NCBI RefSeq assembly: GCF_004363075.1
Contig: NZ_SNYN01000020.1
Span: 1 to 64,000, forward strand
Direction of reading: 5' to 3'
DNA length: 64,000 nucleotides
From: Actinorugispora endophytica
Lineage (GTDB): Bacteria > Actinomycetota > Actinomycetes > Streptosporangiales > Streptosporangiaceae
Positions 19,856-28,918 of the stretch are shown piece after piece; position 1 is the stretch's first letter, and each line of letters starts with the position of its first letter. Made by a program: the position numbers and the translations under genes. The notes under the pieces were generated by a model, which made no database searches, was not told where the DNA came from, and saw nothing but the letters and a program-made list of their open reading frames with translations.

Positions 19856-21019
19856 TCACGTTCCGGAAGGCTCGGTGTGGTCGTCCGTGAGCGTCCTCCC
19901 CGTCTTCGCGCGGGCCAGCGCCCTGCGGCGGCGCATTCTCGGAAGCGTGATGAGACCGACCGCGCAGATCGCTACCAATGTGGTAACGGTCAGCACGATC
20001 ATCGGCGCGTTGAAGATCGACAGCGACACGGCGGCGAACGAGATGATCGCCGCCCACAGGTACATCAGCAGCACGGCCCGCGCGTGGGAGTGGCCGAGTT
20101 CCAGCAGCCTGTGGTGCAAGTGCTTCTTGTCGGGGGCGAACGGCGACTTGCCCGCGAGGGTACGGCGCACCACCGCAAGCACCAGGTCGGCCAGTGGAAG
20201 GGCGAGCGCCAGCAGCGGGAGCAGGATCGGCAGGAAGGCGACCAGGCCGCTGGAGTCGAAGCTCACGACCGCGTTGGCCTGGAACTCGCCGGTCACGGTG
20301 ATGGTGATGGACGCCAGAAGCAGCCCGATCAGCATCGACCCGGTGTCCCCCATGAACACCCGCGCCGGGTTGAAGTTGTGCATCAGGAAGCCGGCGCAGA
20401 CCCCGACCAGGATGATCGCGATCATCGCGGGGTAGGACTGCCGGTCGAACCCCTGGTCGACGGCGACCACGTAGTAGTAGGTGAAGAACGCCGCCGCCGC
20501 GATCGCGACGATCCCCGCGGCCAGGCCGTCCAGCCCGTCGGCGAAGTTCACCGCGTTGATGGTGACGATGATCAGCAGTACCGACAGCACGGTGCCGAGT
20601 TCGGGACCGAGCACGAGCGTGGTTCCCGGCAGCGGCAGCCACAGCAGCTGGACGCCCTGGGACACCAGGATTCCGGCGGCCGCGATCTGGCCGGCCAGCT
20701 TGGGGATGGGCGCCATGCCCCACCGGTCGTCGATGATCCCGATCACCACGATCAGGGCCCCTGCCAGCAGCAGCCCCCGCCACCAGGTCTGGTCGAAGAA
20801 GACCGCCCGAAGGTGCGGCAGCTGCGCCGAGATGAGCAGCGCGGCGGCGAACCCGCCGTACATGGCGATTCCACCGAGCCGCGGGATGGGTTCGGTGTGC
20901 ACGTCCCGGTCTCGCACCGGTGGGACCGCCCCGAAGGCGATCGCGGCACGACGGACGAAAGGGGTCAGCAGATAGGTGACCGCCACGGCGATGACGAAGG
21001 TCAGCGCGTACTCACGCAC
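19856..21019 (-). CDS. wecA: WecA-like undecaprenyl-phosphate sugar-1-phosphate transferase
   Basis: Integral membrane transferase (MraY/WecA superfamily) that moves a UDP-activated HexNAc-1-phosphate to a polyprenyl phosphate, starting synthesis of a wall-linked glycopolymer. About 11 membrane helices. Family motifs: VIGIIDDRWG, NAVNFADGLDGLAAG, NFNPARVFMGDTGS and the WecA-type DKKHLHHRLLELGHSH, whose HxHH pattern separates it from MraY. The 387-aa length fits. The position between sua5 and atpI matches Rv1302 (rfe) of Mycobacterium tuberculosis. A charged C-terminal tail is variable. Confidence 0.93.
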   Translation of the reverse strand: MREYALTFVIAVAVTYLLTPFVRRAAIAFGAVPPVRDRDVHTEPIPRLGGIAMYGGFAAALLISAQLPHLRAVFFDQTWWRGLLLAGALIVVIGIIDDRWGMAPIPKLAGQIAAAGILVSQGVQLLWLPLPGTTLVLGPELGTVLSVLLIIVTINAVNFADGLDGLAAGIVAIAAAAFFTYYYVVAVDQGFDRQSYPAMIAIILVGVCAGFLMHNFNPARVFMGDTGSMLIGLLLASITITVTGEFQANAVVSFDSSGLVAFLPILLPLLALALPLADLVLAVVRRTLAGKSPFAPDKKHLHHRLLELGHSHARAVLLMYLWAAIISFAAVSLSIFNAPMIVLTVTTLVAICAVGLITLPRMRRRRALARAKTGRTLTDDHTEPSGT

Positions 21020-21103
21020 GGCTTTTCAGGAGCCTTCCATGGGCCTGCCGCGCCGGTCCGAGGAAACGGCGCGGGGTTTGGCTTGAGAATGACATCGACG
21101 CTA

Positions 21104-21120
21104 GCACCACTCGGTGGTGC
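21104..21120. promoter_or_regulatory. Small perfect dyad upstream of wecA
   Basis: GCACCAC and GTGGTGC with a TCG spacer lie 85 bp before the wecA start, in a 313-bp gap. It may be an operator or a leader hairpin. The remainder of the gap holds only the terminator at 21,246-21,313. Confidence 0.3.
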
Positions 21121-21245
21121 CGTGGATCGCTTTCGGTGGAACAATTCTCGCCGAAAGTCCTGTCCCTAATCCCCGGCCCCTCCCCGGAGGGCGTCCCCGA
21201 AGGACTTTCCGGCAACCGTGACGAGCCGGAGCGAGGGGCTGGTTT

Positions 21246-21313
21246 CCCGCTGGTCGTGGCCCTTCCGGGGCCTCGACCGCCCCCGAGACCCCGGAAGGGC
21301 CACGACCAGCGGG
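21246..21313. terminator. Terminator hairpin after sua5, 30-bp stem
   Basis: The arms 21,246-21,275 and 21,284-21,313 pair with one mismatch around an 8-nt loop. The hairpin is 20 bp after the sua5 stop (minus strand). The layout (palindrome core with GGTCGTGGCCC) resembles the other long hairpins of the window, although the sequence differs. Confidence 0.8.
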
Positions 21314-21332
21314 GGACAGCGGTCTCAGGACG

Positions 21333-22061
21333 CTAGGGCGTCGTGTCGTCCCCGGCGGGCTCGGGCCGCGTCCGCTCCTTCTCGGGGGCGGTCGGGGCCG
21401 GGCGGTCGGGCTTCTTGAGTTCGGCGATGACGGTGCCGCACACGGCGCGCAGCCGCTCGATCCCGATGGCGCCCGAACGCAGCACCCGCGGCACCGCGTA
21501 GGTCAGGTCGACGATGGTCGAGGGTTCCTCCCCCTCGGACGGCCCGCCGTCGAGGTAGACGCCCACGCTGTCGCCCAGCTGCTCCGCGGCCTCCCCGGCG
21601 GTGGTGGCGGCCGGCCGCCCCGAGGCGTTGGCCCCGCTCACCGCCATCGGGCCGACCTCCTTGAGCAGTTCGAGCGCCACCGGGTGCATCGGCATCCGGA
21701 CCGCGACGGTCCCCTTGGTGTCGCCCAGGTCCCAGGACAGGCTGGGGGTGGCCGCGCACACGATGGTGAGCGGGCCGGGCCAGAACTCCTCGATCAGGTC
21801 CTGGCCGTGCCCGCCCAAGTCGTCGATGAGGGCCTGCGCGGCGCGGACCGAACCGACCAGGACCGAGGGCGGCGCCTCGCGTCCGCCCCCCTTGGCCTTG
21901 AGGAGCCCCGCCACCGCGCTCGGGCTGAACGCGTCCGCTCCGAGGCCGTAGACGGTGTCGGTCGGCAGCACCACCAGCTCCCCGCGACGCACGGTGGAGG
22001 CCGCGTCCGCGATACCGGTTCTGCGCTGTTCCTCGTTCCCACAGTCGTAGTTGCGGCTCAC
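21333..22061 (-). CDS. L-threonylcarbamoyladenylate synthase (Sua5/YrdC/YwlC)
   Basis: Makes threonylcarbamoyl-AMP from Thr, bicarbonate and ATP for the t6A37 modification of ANN-decoding tRNAs. The YrdC fold is recognisable by GELVVLPTDTVYGLGADAF near residue 30, PGPLTIV, VAVRMPMHPVALELL and VSGANASGRPA. The chain, 242 aa, ends in an Arg/Pro/Glu-rich tail of about 35 residues and has no clear Sua5 second domain. GTG start with GAGGT upstream; the apparent longer frame extends into prmC and is an artefact. It lies 32 bp after prmC, as in mycobacteria. Confidence 0.93.
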   Translation of the reverse strand: MSRNYDCGNEEQRRTGIADAASTVRRGELVVLPTDTVYGLGADAFSPSAVAGLLKAKGGGREAPPSVLVGSVRAAQALIDDLGGHGQDLIEEFWPGPLTIVCAATPSLSWDLGDTKGTVAVRMPMHPVALELLKEVGPMAVSGANASGRPAATTAGEAAEQLGDSVGVYLDGGPSEGEEPSTIVDLTYAVPRVLRSGAIGIERLRAVCGTVIAELKKPDRPAPTAPEKERTRPEPAGDDTTP

Positions 22062-22093
22062 AACGTCACCTCGGTGGTCTGCTCGGGGTCTGG

Positions 22094-22951
22094 TCAGTCC
22101 TCGGCCCGCCGCGCGACCACGAAGCGGTCGCGGTGCGCCAGGTCCTTGTGGTTGAGCACGTCGCGCCAGCCGAGCTTCTCGGGGAACAGCCGGGGGATGT
22201 CGATCCCCTGTCCGTCGCCGTGCTCGATCGCCATGAAGCCGCCCGGGCGCAGCAGCCGGCGGCCCACCGCCTCCAGCTCGCGGATCATGTCGAGGCCGTC
22301 CGCGCCCGACCACAGGGCGGGCGCGGGGTCGTGGTCGCGGACCTCGGGCGGAATGCGTCCGGCGTCGTCGGTGGGCACATAGGGCGGGTTGGTGATGAGC
22401 AGGTCCACCCCGCCGTCGAGTCCGGCCGGGCTGGTCCGCATGTCGCCGTGGTGCGCGGTGATCCGGTCCGCGTGCCCGCTCTCCTCGATGTTGCGCCCGG
22501 CCCAGGCCAGGGCCTTGTCGTCCAGTTCCACCGCGTGCACCCGGGAGCGCGGGACCTCCTGGGCGATGGAGATCGCGATGGCGCCCGACCCGGTGCCCAG
22601 GTCCACCACGAGGGGATCCGCGACGTCCATCGCGCGCAGGACGTCGATCGCCCAGGAGACCATGATCTCGGTCTCGGGGCGCGGTACGAAGACGCCGGGG
22701 CCGACCCGCAGCTCCAGGTAGCGGAAGAAGGCGCGGCCGGTGATGTGCTGGAGCGGTTCGCGGGCCGCGCGCCGGGCGACGCACTCCCAGTAGCGGGCGT
22801 CGAAGTCGCCGTCGGCGACACTGTGCAGCTCTCCCCTGCGGACGCCGTGCACGAACGCCGCGAGTTCCTCGGCGTCGGTCCGGGGCGAGGCGACACCGGC
22901 CTCGGCGAGCCGGAGGGTCGCCCGGGCGACCTCGTCGAGCACGAGGTTCAC
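22094..22951 (-). CDS. prmC: Peptide chain release factor N5-glutamine methyltransferase
   Basis: Methylates the Gln of the GGQ motif in release factors RF1/RF2 using S-adenosylmethionine. The N-terminal helical domain (residues 1-75) precedes a Rossmann methyltransferase domain with VVDLGTGSGAIAISIA (SAM site) and the catalytic NPPYVP near residue 190. The start is placed at a GTG giving VNLVLDEVARA, the family's usual beginning; more upstream residues would have no counterpart. Directly downstream of prfA, its substrate gene. Length 285 aa. Confidence 0.95.
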   Translation of the reverse strand: MNLVLDEVARATLRLAEAGVASPRTDAEELAAFVHGVRRGELHSVADGDFDARYWECVARRAAREPLQHITGRAFFRYLELRVGPGVFVPRPETEIMVSWAIDVLRAMDVADPLVVDLGTGSGAIAISIAQEVPRSRVHAVELDDKALAWAGRNIEESGHADRITAHHGDMRTSPAGLDGGVDLLITNPPYVPTDDAGRIPPEVRDHDPAPALWSGADGLDMIRELEAVGRRLLRPGGFMAIEHGDGQGIDIPRLFPEKLGWRDVLNHKDLAHRDRFVVARRAED

Positions 22952-22998
22952 CGCTGGGTCCCGGGACGTGTCTTCAAAGCCATTTGTGGTCCGCTCCC

Positions 22999-24075
22999 CT
23001 ACTGCTGGGCCGCCTCCAGCCTCTCCTTGGTGTCGGCGTCGATGAGCGCCCCGAGGACGCCGCTCAGGTCGCCGTTGAGCACCTGGTCGAGGTTGTACGC
23101 CTTGTAGCCGACACGGTGGTCGGAGATGCGGTTCTCGGGGAAGTTGTAGGTGCGCACCCGCTCGGAGCGGTCCACGGTGCGGACCTGGCTCTTGCGCTCG
23201 GCCTGGGCCTCGGCGTCGGCGGAGGCCTGCGCCTCGGCGAGGAGGCGGGCGCGCAGCACCCGCATGGCCTGCTCCTTGTTCTGGAGCTGGCTCTTCTCGT
23301 TCTGGCAGGAGACCACGATGCCGGTCGGCTTGTGGGTGATGCGCACCGCGGAGTCGGTGGTGTTGACGCTCTGCCCGCCCGGGCCCGAAGAGCGGTAGAC
23401 GTCGACGCGCAGGTCGTTGTCGTTGATCTCCACCTCGACCTCCTCGGCCTCGGGGACCACGAGGACCCCCGCGGCGGAGGTGTGGATGCGCCCCTGCGAC
23501 TCGGTGACCGGCACCCGCTGCACGCGGTGCACGCCGCCCTCGAACTTCAGCTGGGTCCACACGCCCTGGCCGGGGTCGGCGCTCGCCTTGGCCTTGACCG
23601 CGATGGTGACGTCCTTGTAGCCGCCGAGGTCGGAGTAGGTGGCGTCGATGACCTCGGTCTTCCAGCCCTGCCGCTCGGAGTAGCGCAGGTACATGCGCAC
23701 CAGGTCCCCGGCGAACAGCGCGGACTCCTCGCCGCCCTCACCCGCCTTGACCTCGAGGATGACGTCCTTGTCGTCGTTGGGGTCGCGCGGGAGGAGCAGG
23801 TGGCGCAGGCGCTCGACCAGTTCCTCCTGCTGCGCGGCGAGCTGCCTGGCCTCGTCCGCGAACGCCGGGTCCTCCTCGGCGAGCTCGTTGGCGGCCTCGA
23901 TGTCGTTCTCGACCTGCTTGAGCTCGCGGTAGGCGGCGATGACGGGGGTGAGCTGGGAGTAGCGTTTCGCCAGTCTGCGCGCCTGGGCCTGGTCGGCGTG
24001 CACGGCGGGGTCGGCGAGCTGCTGCTCAAGCTCGTAGTACTCGCCGAGAAGATCGTCCAGCTTCACTTCGTACAT
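22999..24075 (-). CDS. prfA: Peptide chain release factor 1
   Basis: Recognises UAA and UAG in the ribosome A site and triggers peptide release. The catalytic GGQ is in [17 protein letters not shown] near residue 230. The N-terminal coiled coil and RF1-type decoding region are intact; length 358 aa is standard. The chosen ATG ([13 protein letters not shown]) has GGGG just upstream; the upstream reading frame would add 23 Arg-rich residues without support. Between rpmE and prmC as in other actinobacteria. Confidence 0.97.
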   Translation of the reverse strand: MYEVKLDDLLGEYYELEQQLADPAVHADQAQARRLAKRYSQLTPVIAAYRELKQVENDIEAANELAEEDPAFADEARQLAAQQEELVERLRHLLLPRDPNDDKDVILEVKAGEGGEESALFAGDLVRMYLRYSERQGWKTEVIDATYSDLGGYKDVTIAVKAKASADPGQGVWTQLKFEGGVHRVQRVPVTESQGRIHTSAAGVLVVPEAEEVEVEINDNDLRVDVYRSSGPGGQSVNTTDSAVRITHKPTGIVVSCQNEKSQLQNKEQAMRVLRARLLAEAQASADAEAQAERKSQVRTVDRSERVRTYNFPENRISDHRVGYKAYNLDQVLNGDLSGVLGALIDADTKERLEAAQQ

Positions 24076-24181
24076 CCCCACAGAGCGTCGGATCGAACAA
24101 CCGCGTGTCGGTGCGCGGCCGGTGCCGGTACGGCGGCGCGCCACTCGCGGGAACCGCGGTGGGCGCCGCCGTCGGCGGACG

Positions 24182-24391
24182 CTACTTCCGCTTGCCGAAG
24201 CGCTTCTCGAAGCGGGCGACCCGGCCGCCGGTGTCCAGGATCTTCTGCTTGCCCGTGTAGAACGGGTGGCAGGCGGAGCAGACGTCGGTCCGGATGGCTC
24301 CTTCGGTGGCGGTGCTGCGGGTGACGAAGACGCTCCCGCAGTTGCACGTCACCTGGGTGACGACGTACTCGGGGTGGATGTCGGCTTGCAT
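24182..24391 (-). CDS. rpmE: 50S ribosomal protein L31, zinc-binding form
   Basis: Large-subunit protein at the intersubunit bridge region. The metal-binding cysteines are present (CNCGSVF and [13 protein letters not shown]), so it is the C+ (zinc) form. Length 69 aa. GAGGAG lies 6 nt before the ATG. Upstream of prfA with 106 bp between. Confidence 0.97.
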   Translation of the reverse strand: MQADIHPEYVVTQVTCNCGSVFVTRSTATEGAIRTDVCSACHPFYTGKQKILDTGGRVARFEKRFGKRK

Positions 24392-24489
24392 GCGGATCTC
24401 CTCGCTAGGTGCGGTCGCCGGACGCACGCGCGTGGCGGTGCTGCGTCCTGACTGGACGCGGGCATGCGCGAACCGGTACCGCGGCGGTC

Positions 24490-24517
24490 GATATACCAGT
24501 TTGCCAGACCTTCAAAC
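24490..24517 (-). promoter_or_regulatory. Candidate rpmE promoter
   Basis: On the minus strand TTGAAG and TATATC are separated by 16 bp, about 100 bp upstream of the rpmE start, in an unusually AT-rich patch. They resemble housekeeping -35 and -10 boxes. Confidence 0.4.
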
Positions 24518-24562
24518 CGCAATCGTCCAGCGCGTATTCCGCGGGTCCTCCGACGGGACCGA

Positions 24563-25840
24563 TCAGGCCCCGGGAGTGCCGTGGTCGGGCGACGCGTCGG
24601 GGGCTCCGGGGACCTCCTCGGGGCTCTGGAGAGCGCCGTCGACCCCGGTCTCGGGGCACAGCGCGGTCTCGATGAGCGTCCACGCCGGGGGGTCGGGGTC
24701 CTCCGAGTAGCGGGCCTGGAACAGGGTGAGGTGCCGGGTCTCGCTGTGCACCGTCCAGGTGCGGTAGCCGGGGATGTGCCCCGAGTGCATCCACACCTGG
24801 ACGTCGCAGGAGAGCCGGTACTGGCGGGGGCCGAGGCCGTAGCCGTAGCCGGAGCCGTCCAGGCCCCGCACGGTGAGCATCTCCGCGAGCATCTCCCCGT
24901 CCAGGACCTCGCCGTCCAGCAGCGCGGAGTAGAAGCGGTTGACGTCGCTGACGGTGGAGACGATCTGCGCGGTCCCGTACCAGCGGCTGGGATCGAACTC
25001 GGTGATGTCGGTGGGCGCGGTGGCCCCTCCGGGCCCCTGGGACACCGGCAGGTAGGCGCGCAGCACCGGCTGCGGCATCGCGGTCCCGGCGGGGACGGAG
25101 GTCCCGGTGAGCCCCAGCCGGTCGATGACGCGATCCTGGACCGCCCGCGTGTAGGGGGCTCCGGTGATCTTCTCGATCACCATCGCCACCAGCACGTAGT
25201 TGGTGTTGGAGTAGGCGGTCCGGCTGCCGGGCTCGAACACGGGGCCGCGCTCGTTGGCGAGCGCGACGAGCTCCTCGGGGGCCCAGACCCGGTCGCGCGC
25301 GTCCAGCACGTCGGGCATCGCCCGGCTGTAGCTGTAGACGCCGCTGCTGTGGCTCAGCAGCATGCGCAGCGTGACGCGGTCCCCTCCGACGAGCAGCCCC
25401 GGCAGGTGGTCCTCGACGGTGTCGTCGAGCGTCGCCTCCCCCTCTCCCACGAGCTGGAGGAGGACGGTCGCGGCGAACGGCTTGGACAGGCTGGCGATGC
25501 GGAAGCGCGCCTCCGGGTCCACCGGCTCCCCGGTGGCCCGGTCCGCGACCCCGGCGACCCCGTTCCAGCTGTCCGAGCCGCTCGGCCCGGTCTCGACGAG
25601 TTCGGCGACCGCGCCGCTGGAGCCCTGCGTCACGACCTCGTTGAGCGCCTGCTGGAGCGCGACCCGCTCGTCGGGGGTCAGCCGGGGCGCGGGCGGCGCG
25701 CTCTCCTGCGACGCGGCCGCCCCGGGACCGGGCCCCGCGTCCTCGCCCCCGTCGATGGGCACACAGCCCTGCACCAGGATCAGCGCCGCGGTCCCCAGCG
25801 CCGCCGTGCTCGCGAGCACGGATCGTCTTCTACGCGTCAT
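24563..25840 (-). CDS. Lipoprotein serine hydrolase (class C beta-lactamase/DD-peptidase fold)
   Basis: An exported penicillin-binding-protein-like hydrolase. The N-terminus has Arg residues, a hydrophobic stretch and the lipobox LVQGC near residue 25, so it is probably a membrane lipoprotein. The active site is complete: SLSK (Ser and Lys of SxxK), YSNTNY (YxN) and HSGHIPG in the KTG-like position. Likely substrates are peptidoglycan D-Ala-D-Ala or an ester; a true beta-lactamase role cannot be told from sequence. ATG 25,840 follows a GGTGGGA box; ATG 25,858 is an alternative. 425 aa. Confidence 0.88.
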   Translation of the reverse strand: MTRRRRSVLASTAALGTAALILVQGCVPIDGGEDAGPGPGAAASQESAPPAPRLTPDERVALQQALNEVVTQGSSGAVAELVETGPSGSDSWNGVAGVADRATGEPVDPEARFRIASLSKPFAATVLLQLVGEGEATLDDTVEDHLPGLLVGGDRVTLRMLLSHSSGVYSYSRAMPDVLDARDRVWAPEELVALANERGPVFEPGSRTAYSNTNYVLVAMVIEKITGAPYTRAVQDRVIDRLGLTGTSVPAGTAMPQPVLRAYLPVSQGPGGATAPTDITEFDPSRWYGTAQIVSTVSDVNRFYSALLDGEVLDGEMLAEMLTVRGLDGSGYGYGLGPRQYRLSCDVQVWMHSGHIPGYRTWTVHSETRHLTLFQARYSEDPDPPAWTLIETALCPETGVDGALQSPEEVPGAPDASPDHGTPGA

Positions 25841-25858
25841 CGAGTCGAATCCCACCAT

Positions 25859-26432
25859 GTAACGGGCTTTTTGGCGAACAACTCGGAGGTTTAGACCCAG
25901 GTGGGCGATCGCCGCGTGTCCGGAGTCACACTTCAGGGGGGGCTGCCAGGGCACACATACCGCCCATGTCAGGATTCTGATACCAACGGGGGCCCGAAAC
26001 CCCAGGATTCGGACGGGACGTCACTGTCGGGGTATTTCCGGGTTCCTGGTGATTCCACGGCCGGATTGAGGACATGGACGCGCGCTGCCGGTGAGTCACC
26101 CCGACCGTCTCCCTCGTGGAGGGGGACGGTCGGGAGCTCCGGGGCGCCCCGTTCTCCCCGGACCGGGCCGGGAATTCCTGGATTCCGGCCCGGTCCGAGG
26201 AGCGCGGACAAGAACCCGACAGGGACGCCTCCGGCGGGGCGGACGCCGCATGGCCGGATACGTGTCGGGCGCCGGCGCTCCCATCGCGTCGGAGCGGAGA
26301 CCGGACCTCGTCCTCGGCGCGTGCTCGACGACGCCGGGCGGACGAAGCGGCCCGTGCCGTCATCCGGTCCCGGCGGCCTCCTCGGGCTCTCCCCGGAGGT
26401 CATGGTGAGGCAGGTCTGCCCCTTCCGCACGA
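25859..26432. other. Gene-free interval with two long hairpins
   Basis: No convincing coding region is present. Two strong hairpins lie at 26,101-26,133 (15-bp arms, one mismatch) and 26,159-26,197 (arms built on CGGACCGGGCC, one bulge). They sit between rho (ending at 26,503, minus strand) and the serine hydrolase start, and may act as back-up terminators or a leader. Reading frames across here are Arg/Ser/Pro-rich artefacts. Confidence 0.55.
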
Positions 26433-26475
26433 AAGGAGCGTCCCTCCCCAGTAGTACTGGGGAGGGACGCTCCTT
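26433..26475. terminator. rho terminator hairpin
   Basis: Perfect 19-bp arms around TAGTA, 28 bp after the rho stop codon on the minus strand. The stem contains the GGAGGGACGCTCC core. On the minus strand it is followed by a TTTCGTGCGG stretch, so there is a short T run. Confidence 0.85.
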
Positions 26476-26502
26476 CTCGACTCCAGAACACCGGCGGACG
26501 TG

Positions 26503-28479
26503 TCAGTGCTCGTTCGGGCCGATCGTCGTCTTCTGCACCTGGAGCAGGAACTCCGCGTTGCTCTGGGTCTTCTTCAGCTTGTCCAGGACGAGTTCCAGCG
26601 CCTGCTGGGTGTCCAGGGCGTGCAGGACCCGGCGGAGCTTCCAGATGATGGCGAGCTCCTCGCCCGACATCAGGATCTCCTCCTTGCGGGTGCTGGAGGC
26701 GTCGACGTCCACGGCCGGGAAGATCCGCTTGTCGGCGAGGCTCCGGTTGAGCTTGAGCTCCATGTTGCCGGTGCCCTTGAACTCCTCGAAGATGACCTCG
26801 TCCATCCGCGAGCCGGTCTCGACCAGCGCGGTGGCGAGGATCGTCAGCGAGCCGCCGTTCTCGATGTTGCGGGCGGCGCCGAAGAACCGCTTGGGCGGGT
26901 ACAGCGCGGTGGAGTCGACACCACCGGACAGGATGCGCCCGCTCGCCGGTGCGGAGAGGTTGTAGGCGCGGCCCAGCCGGGTGATGGAGTCGAGCAGCAC
27001 CACGACGTCCAGACCCATCTCGACCAGGCGCTTGGCCCGCTCGATGGCGAGTTCGGCGACGGTCGTGTGGTCCTCGGCCGGACGGTCGAAGGTCGAGTGG
27101 ATGACCTCGCCCTTGACCGTGCGCTGCATGTCGGTGACCTCTTCGGGCCGCTCGTCGACGAGGACGACCATGAGGTGGCACTCGGGGTTGTTCTCGGTGA
27201 TCGCGTTCGCGATCGACTGCAGGACCATCGTCTTGCCCGCCTTGGGCGGCGAGACGATGAGGCCTCGCTGCCCCTTCCCGATGGGCGAGATGAGGTCGAT
27301 GATGCGCGTGGTCAGGATGTTCGGCTCGGTCTCCAGCCGCAGGCGCTCCTGCGGGTAGAGCGGTACGAGCTTGGAGAACTCCTTGCGGCTGCGCGACTGC
27401 TCGGGCGACATCCCGTTGATGCTGTCCAGGCGAACCAGCGCGTTGAACTTCTCGCGGCGCTCGCCGTCGCGCGGCTGGCGCACGGCGCCGGTGATGGCGT
27501 CGCCCTTGCGCAGGCCGTTCTTGCGGACCTGGGCCAGCGAGACGTACACGTCGTTGGAGCCCGGCAGGTAGCCGGTGGTCCGCACGAACGCGTAGTTGTC
27601 GAGGATGTCCAGGATGCCCGCGACCGGCAGGAGGACGTCGTCCTCCGCGATCACCGGCTCCTGCTCCTGGCGGTCGCTGCGGCCTCGGCGGTCCCGGCGG
27701 TCGCGGCGGCGACCCCGGCGGCGACCGCCGAACTCGTCGTCCTCGTCTCCGCCGCCGCTGCTCCCGCGGCCGCCCTGGGACTGCTGCTCACCGCCGCCGT
27801 CCCGGTTTCCGCGACGCTCGTCGCGGCGCTCGTCGCGGTTCCGCCGGTTGCGCTGGCGGTCTCGGCCGCCCTGCCCCGACTGGCCCTGCTCGGAACCGGT
27901 GGTCTGGGTGTTGTTGGTTGTCTTGGTCACGCCGCTCGCGGTGGTAGAGGGTTCGGTGCCGTCGGCCGGCGCCTGCTGCTCACCGGCATCGTCGCCGCGT
28001 CTGCGGGACGACCGACGGCTGCGCGTGGAGCGCTCCTGACGCTGCTCGGTCTGTTCGGGAGCGTCGACCGCGGGGGTCTCGGCGGCCGCGGGGGCCTCGC
28101 TCCTGACTTCTTCCCTGGCGTCACGGCGGGAGTCGCCGTCGGTGGTCTCGACCTTACCGGCTGTGCCCGTCTTTTCGGCGGGCTTCGCCGATCTCGTCGC
28201 CTTGGGGGCGCTGACAGGGCCGCCCTGTTTGGTTTCGATGGCCGCGATGATGTCGCTCTTGCGCATCCGTCCGGTGCCCGTGATTCCGAGGTCGGACGCC
28301 AGGCGCTGGAGCTCCGCGAGCTTCAGCGCGGACAGGCCGGTGCCGCCGGAACGGCTACGGGACCGCGTTGACGTGCTCTTGCCGGCCGGAGGCGCGGCGT
28401 CGCCGACGTCCACAGTGGACGCGGTCTTGTTCTGCGTACTGACCGCCGCGTCCTGGTGGAGTTCGGTGGTGTCGCTCAC
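26503..28479 (-). CDS. rho: Transcription termination factor Rho, extended actinobacterial form
   Basis: Hexameric RNA helicase/ATPase that ends transcription. A Rho_N helical domain (about 48-88) is followed by an unusual ~190-residue low-complexity insert (about 90-280) full of Arg, Asp, Gly and Gln (runs such as RGRRRDRRDRRGR), then the cold-shock RNA-binding domain (about 280-345) and the RecA-like ATPase with Walker A PPKAGKT near residue 411, VLLDSITRLGRAYN and the C-terminal catalytic arginines. At 658 aa it is much longer than the 419 aa of E. coli, as in other actinobacteria. GTG start with GGAAGGA upstream. Same strand as and downstream of thrB. Confidence 0.97.
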   Translation of the reverse strand: MSDTTELHQDAAVSTQNKTASTVDVGDAAPPAGKSTSTRSRSRSGGTGLSALKLAELQRLASDLGITGTGRMRKSDIIAAIETKQGGPVSAPKATRSAKPAEKTGTAGKVETTDGDSRRDAREEVRSEAPAAAETPAVDAPEQTEQRQERSTRSRRSSRRRGDDAGEQQAPADGTEPSTTASGVTKTTNNTQTTGSEQGQSGQGGRDRQRNRRNRDERRDERRGNRDGGGEQQSQGGRGSSGGGDEDDEFGGRRRGRRRDRRDRRGRSDRQEQEPVIAEDDVLLPVAGILDILDNYAFVRTTGYLPGSNDVYVSLAQVRKNGLRKGDAITGAVRQPRDGERREKFNALVRLDSINGMSPEQSRSRKEFSKLVPLYPQERLRLETEPNILTTRIIDLISPIGKGQRGLIVSPPKAGKTMVLQSIANAITENNPECHLMVVLVDERPEEVTDMQRTVKGEVIHSTFDRPAEDHTTVAELAIERAKRLVEMGLDVVVLLDSITRLGRAYNLSAPASGRILSGGVDSTALYPPKRFFGAARNIENGGSLTILATALVETGSRMDEVIFEEFKGTGNMELKLNRSLADKRIFPAVDVDASSTRKEEILMSGEELAIIWKLRRVLHALDTQQALELVLDKLKKTQSNAEFLLQVQKTTIGPNEH

Positions 28480-28918
28480 TAAGGGTCCTTCCCAAGGAGC
28501 GGGCTGGGGCCGTCGGAGTGAATTGAACGGCCAGCCCGGTGGTGCGAACCGGCTGGGGCCGGGTCAGGCATGCCCAACGTGGATGCTGGAACCGTTGCCG
28601 GGCAACGGCCCTTTTACCCGATCGCGGCGGGTTCTGGGTACAGCCAGACATTGGGGCGATGGGCTCGATGATGCTGCCCGCGGGCCATCCTGTCGTTCCT
28701 GTGTGAGGAAAACGAGACTTCGGCGGTTTGGGCAGAGCCACGGGCACGCCGTGGGCTCGACACAGTGACAACCGTGCGGAGCGCTCGCGGGACGAAAACC
28801 ACTTGAGCGAAAGACGCGGAAAACACTGCGGCGGATGAGCACACGCCCCGCATTGGGGCATCTGGTGCTTCACCTAGCCTAACATCACCGGAGCCCACAG
28901 CTATTCCTCGACGCAAGT
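28480..28918. other. rho leader and promoter region
   Basis: A 439-bp gap between thrB and rho with lower GC than its surroundings. On the minus strand TAGGCT near 28,876-28,881 could serve as a -10 box but no good -35 box stands upstream. A 7-bp dyad, CCGTTGC / GCAACGG, lies at 28,592-28,608. No riboswitch or gene is recognised. A long untranslated leader fits known Rho autoregulation; this is inference. Confidence 0.4.

Noticed and set aside
21333-22784. Fusion of prmC and sua5 into one 483-codon gene
   Set aside because: The extra N-terminal part is prmC read in the wrong frame. The YrdC domain begins at the GTG at 22,061 with its own ribosome site, and prmC has its own complete frame.
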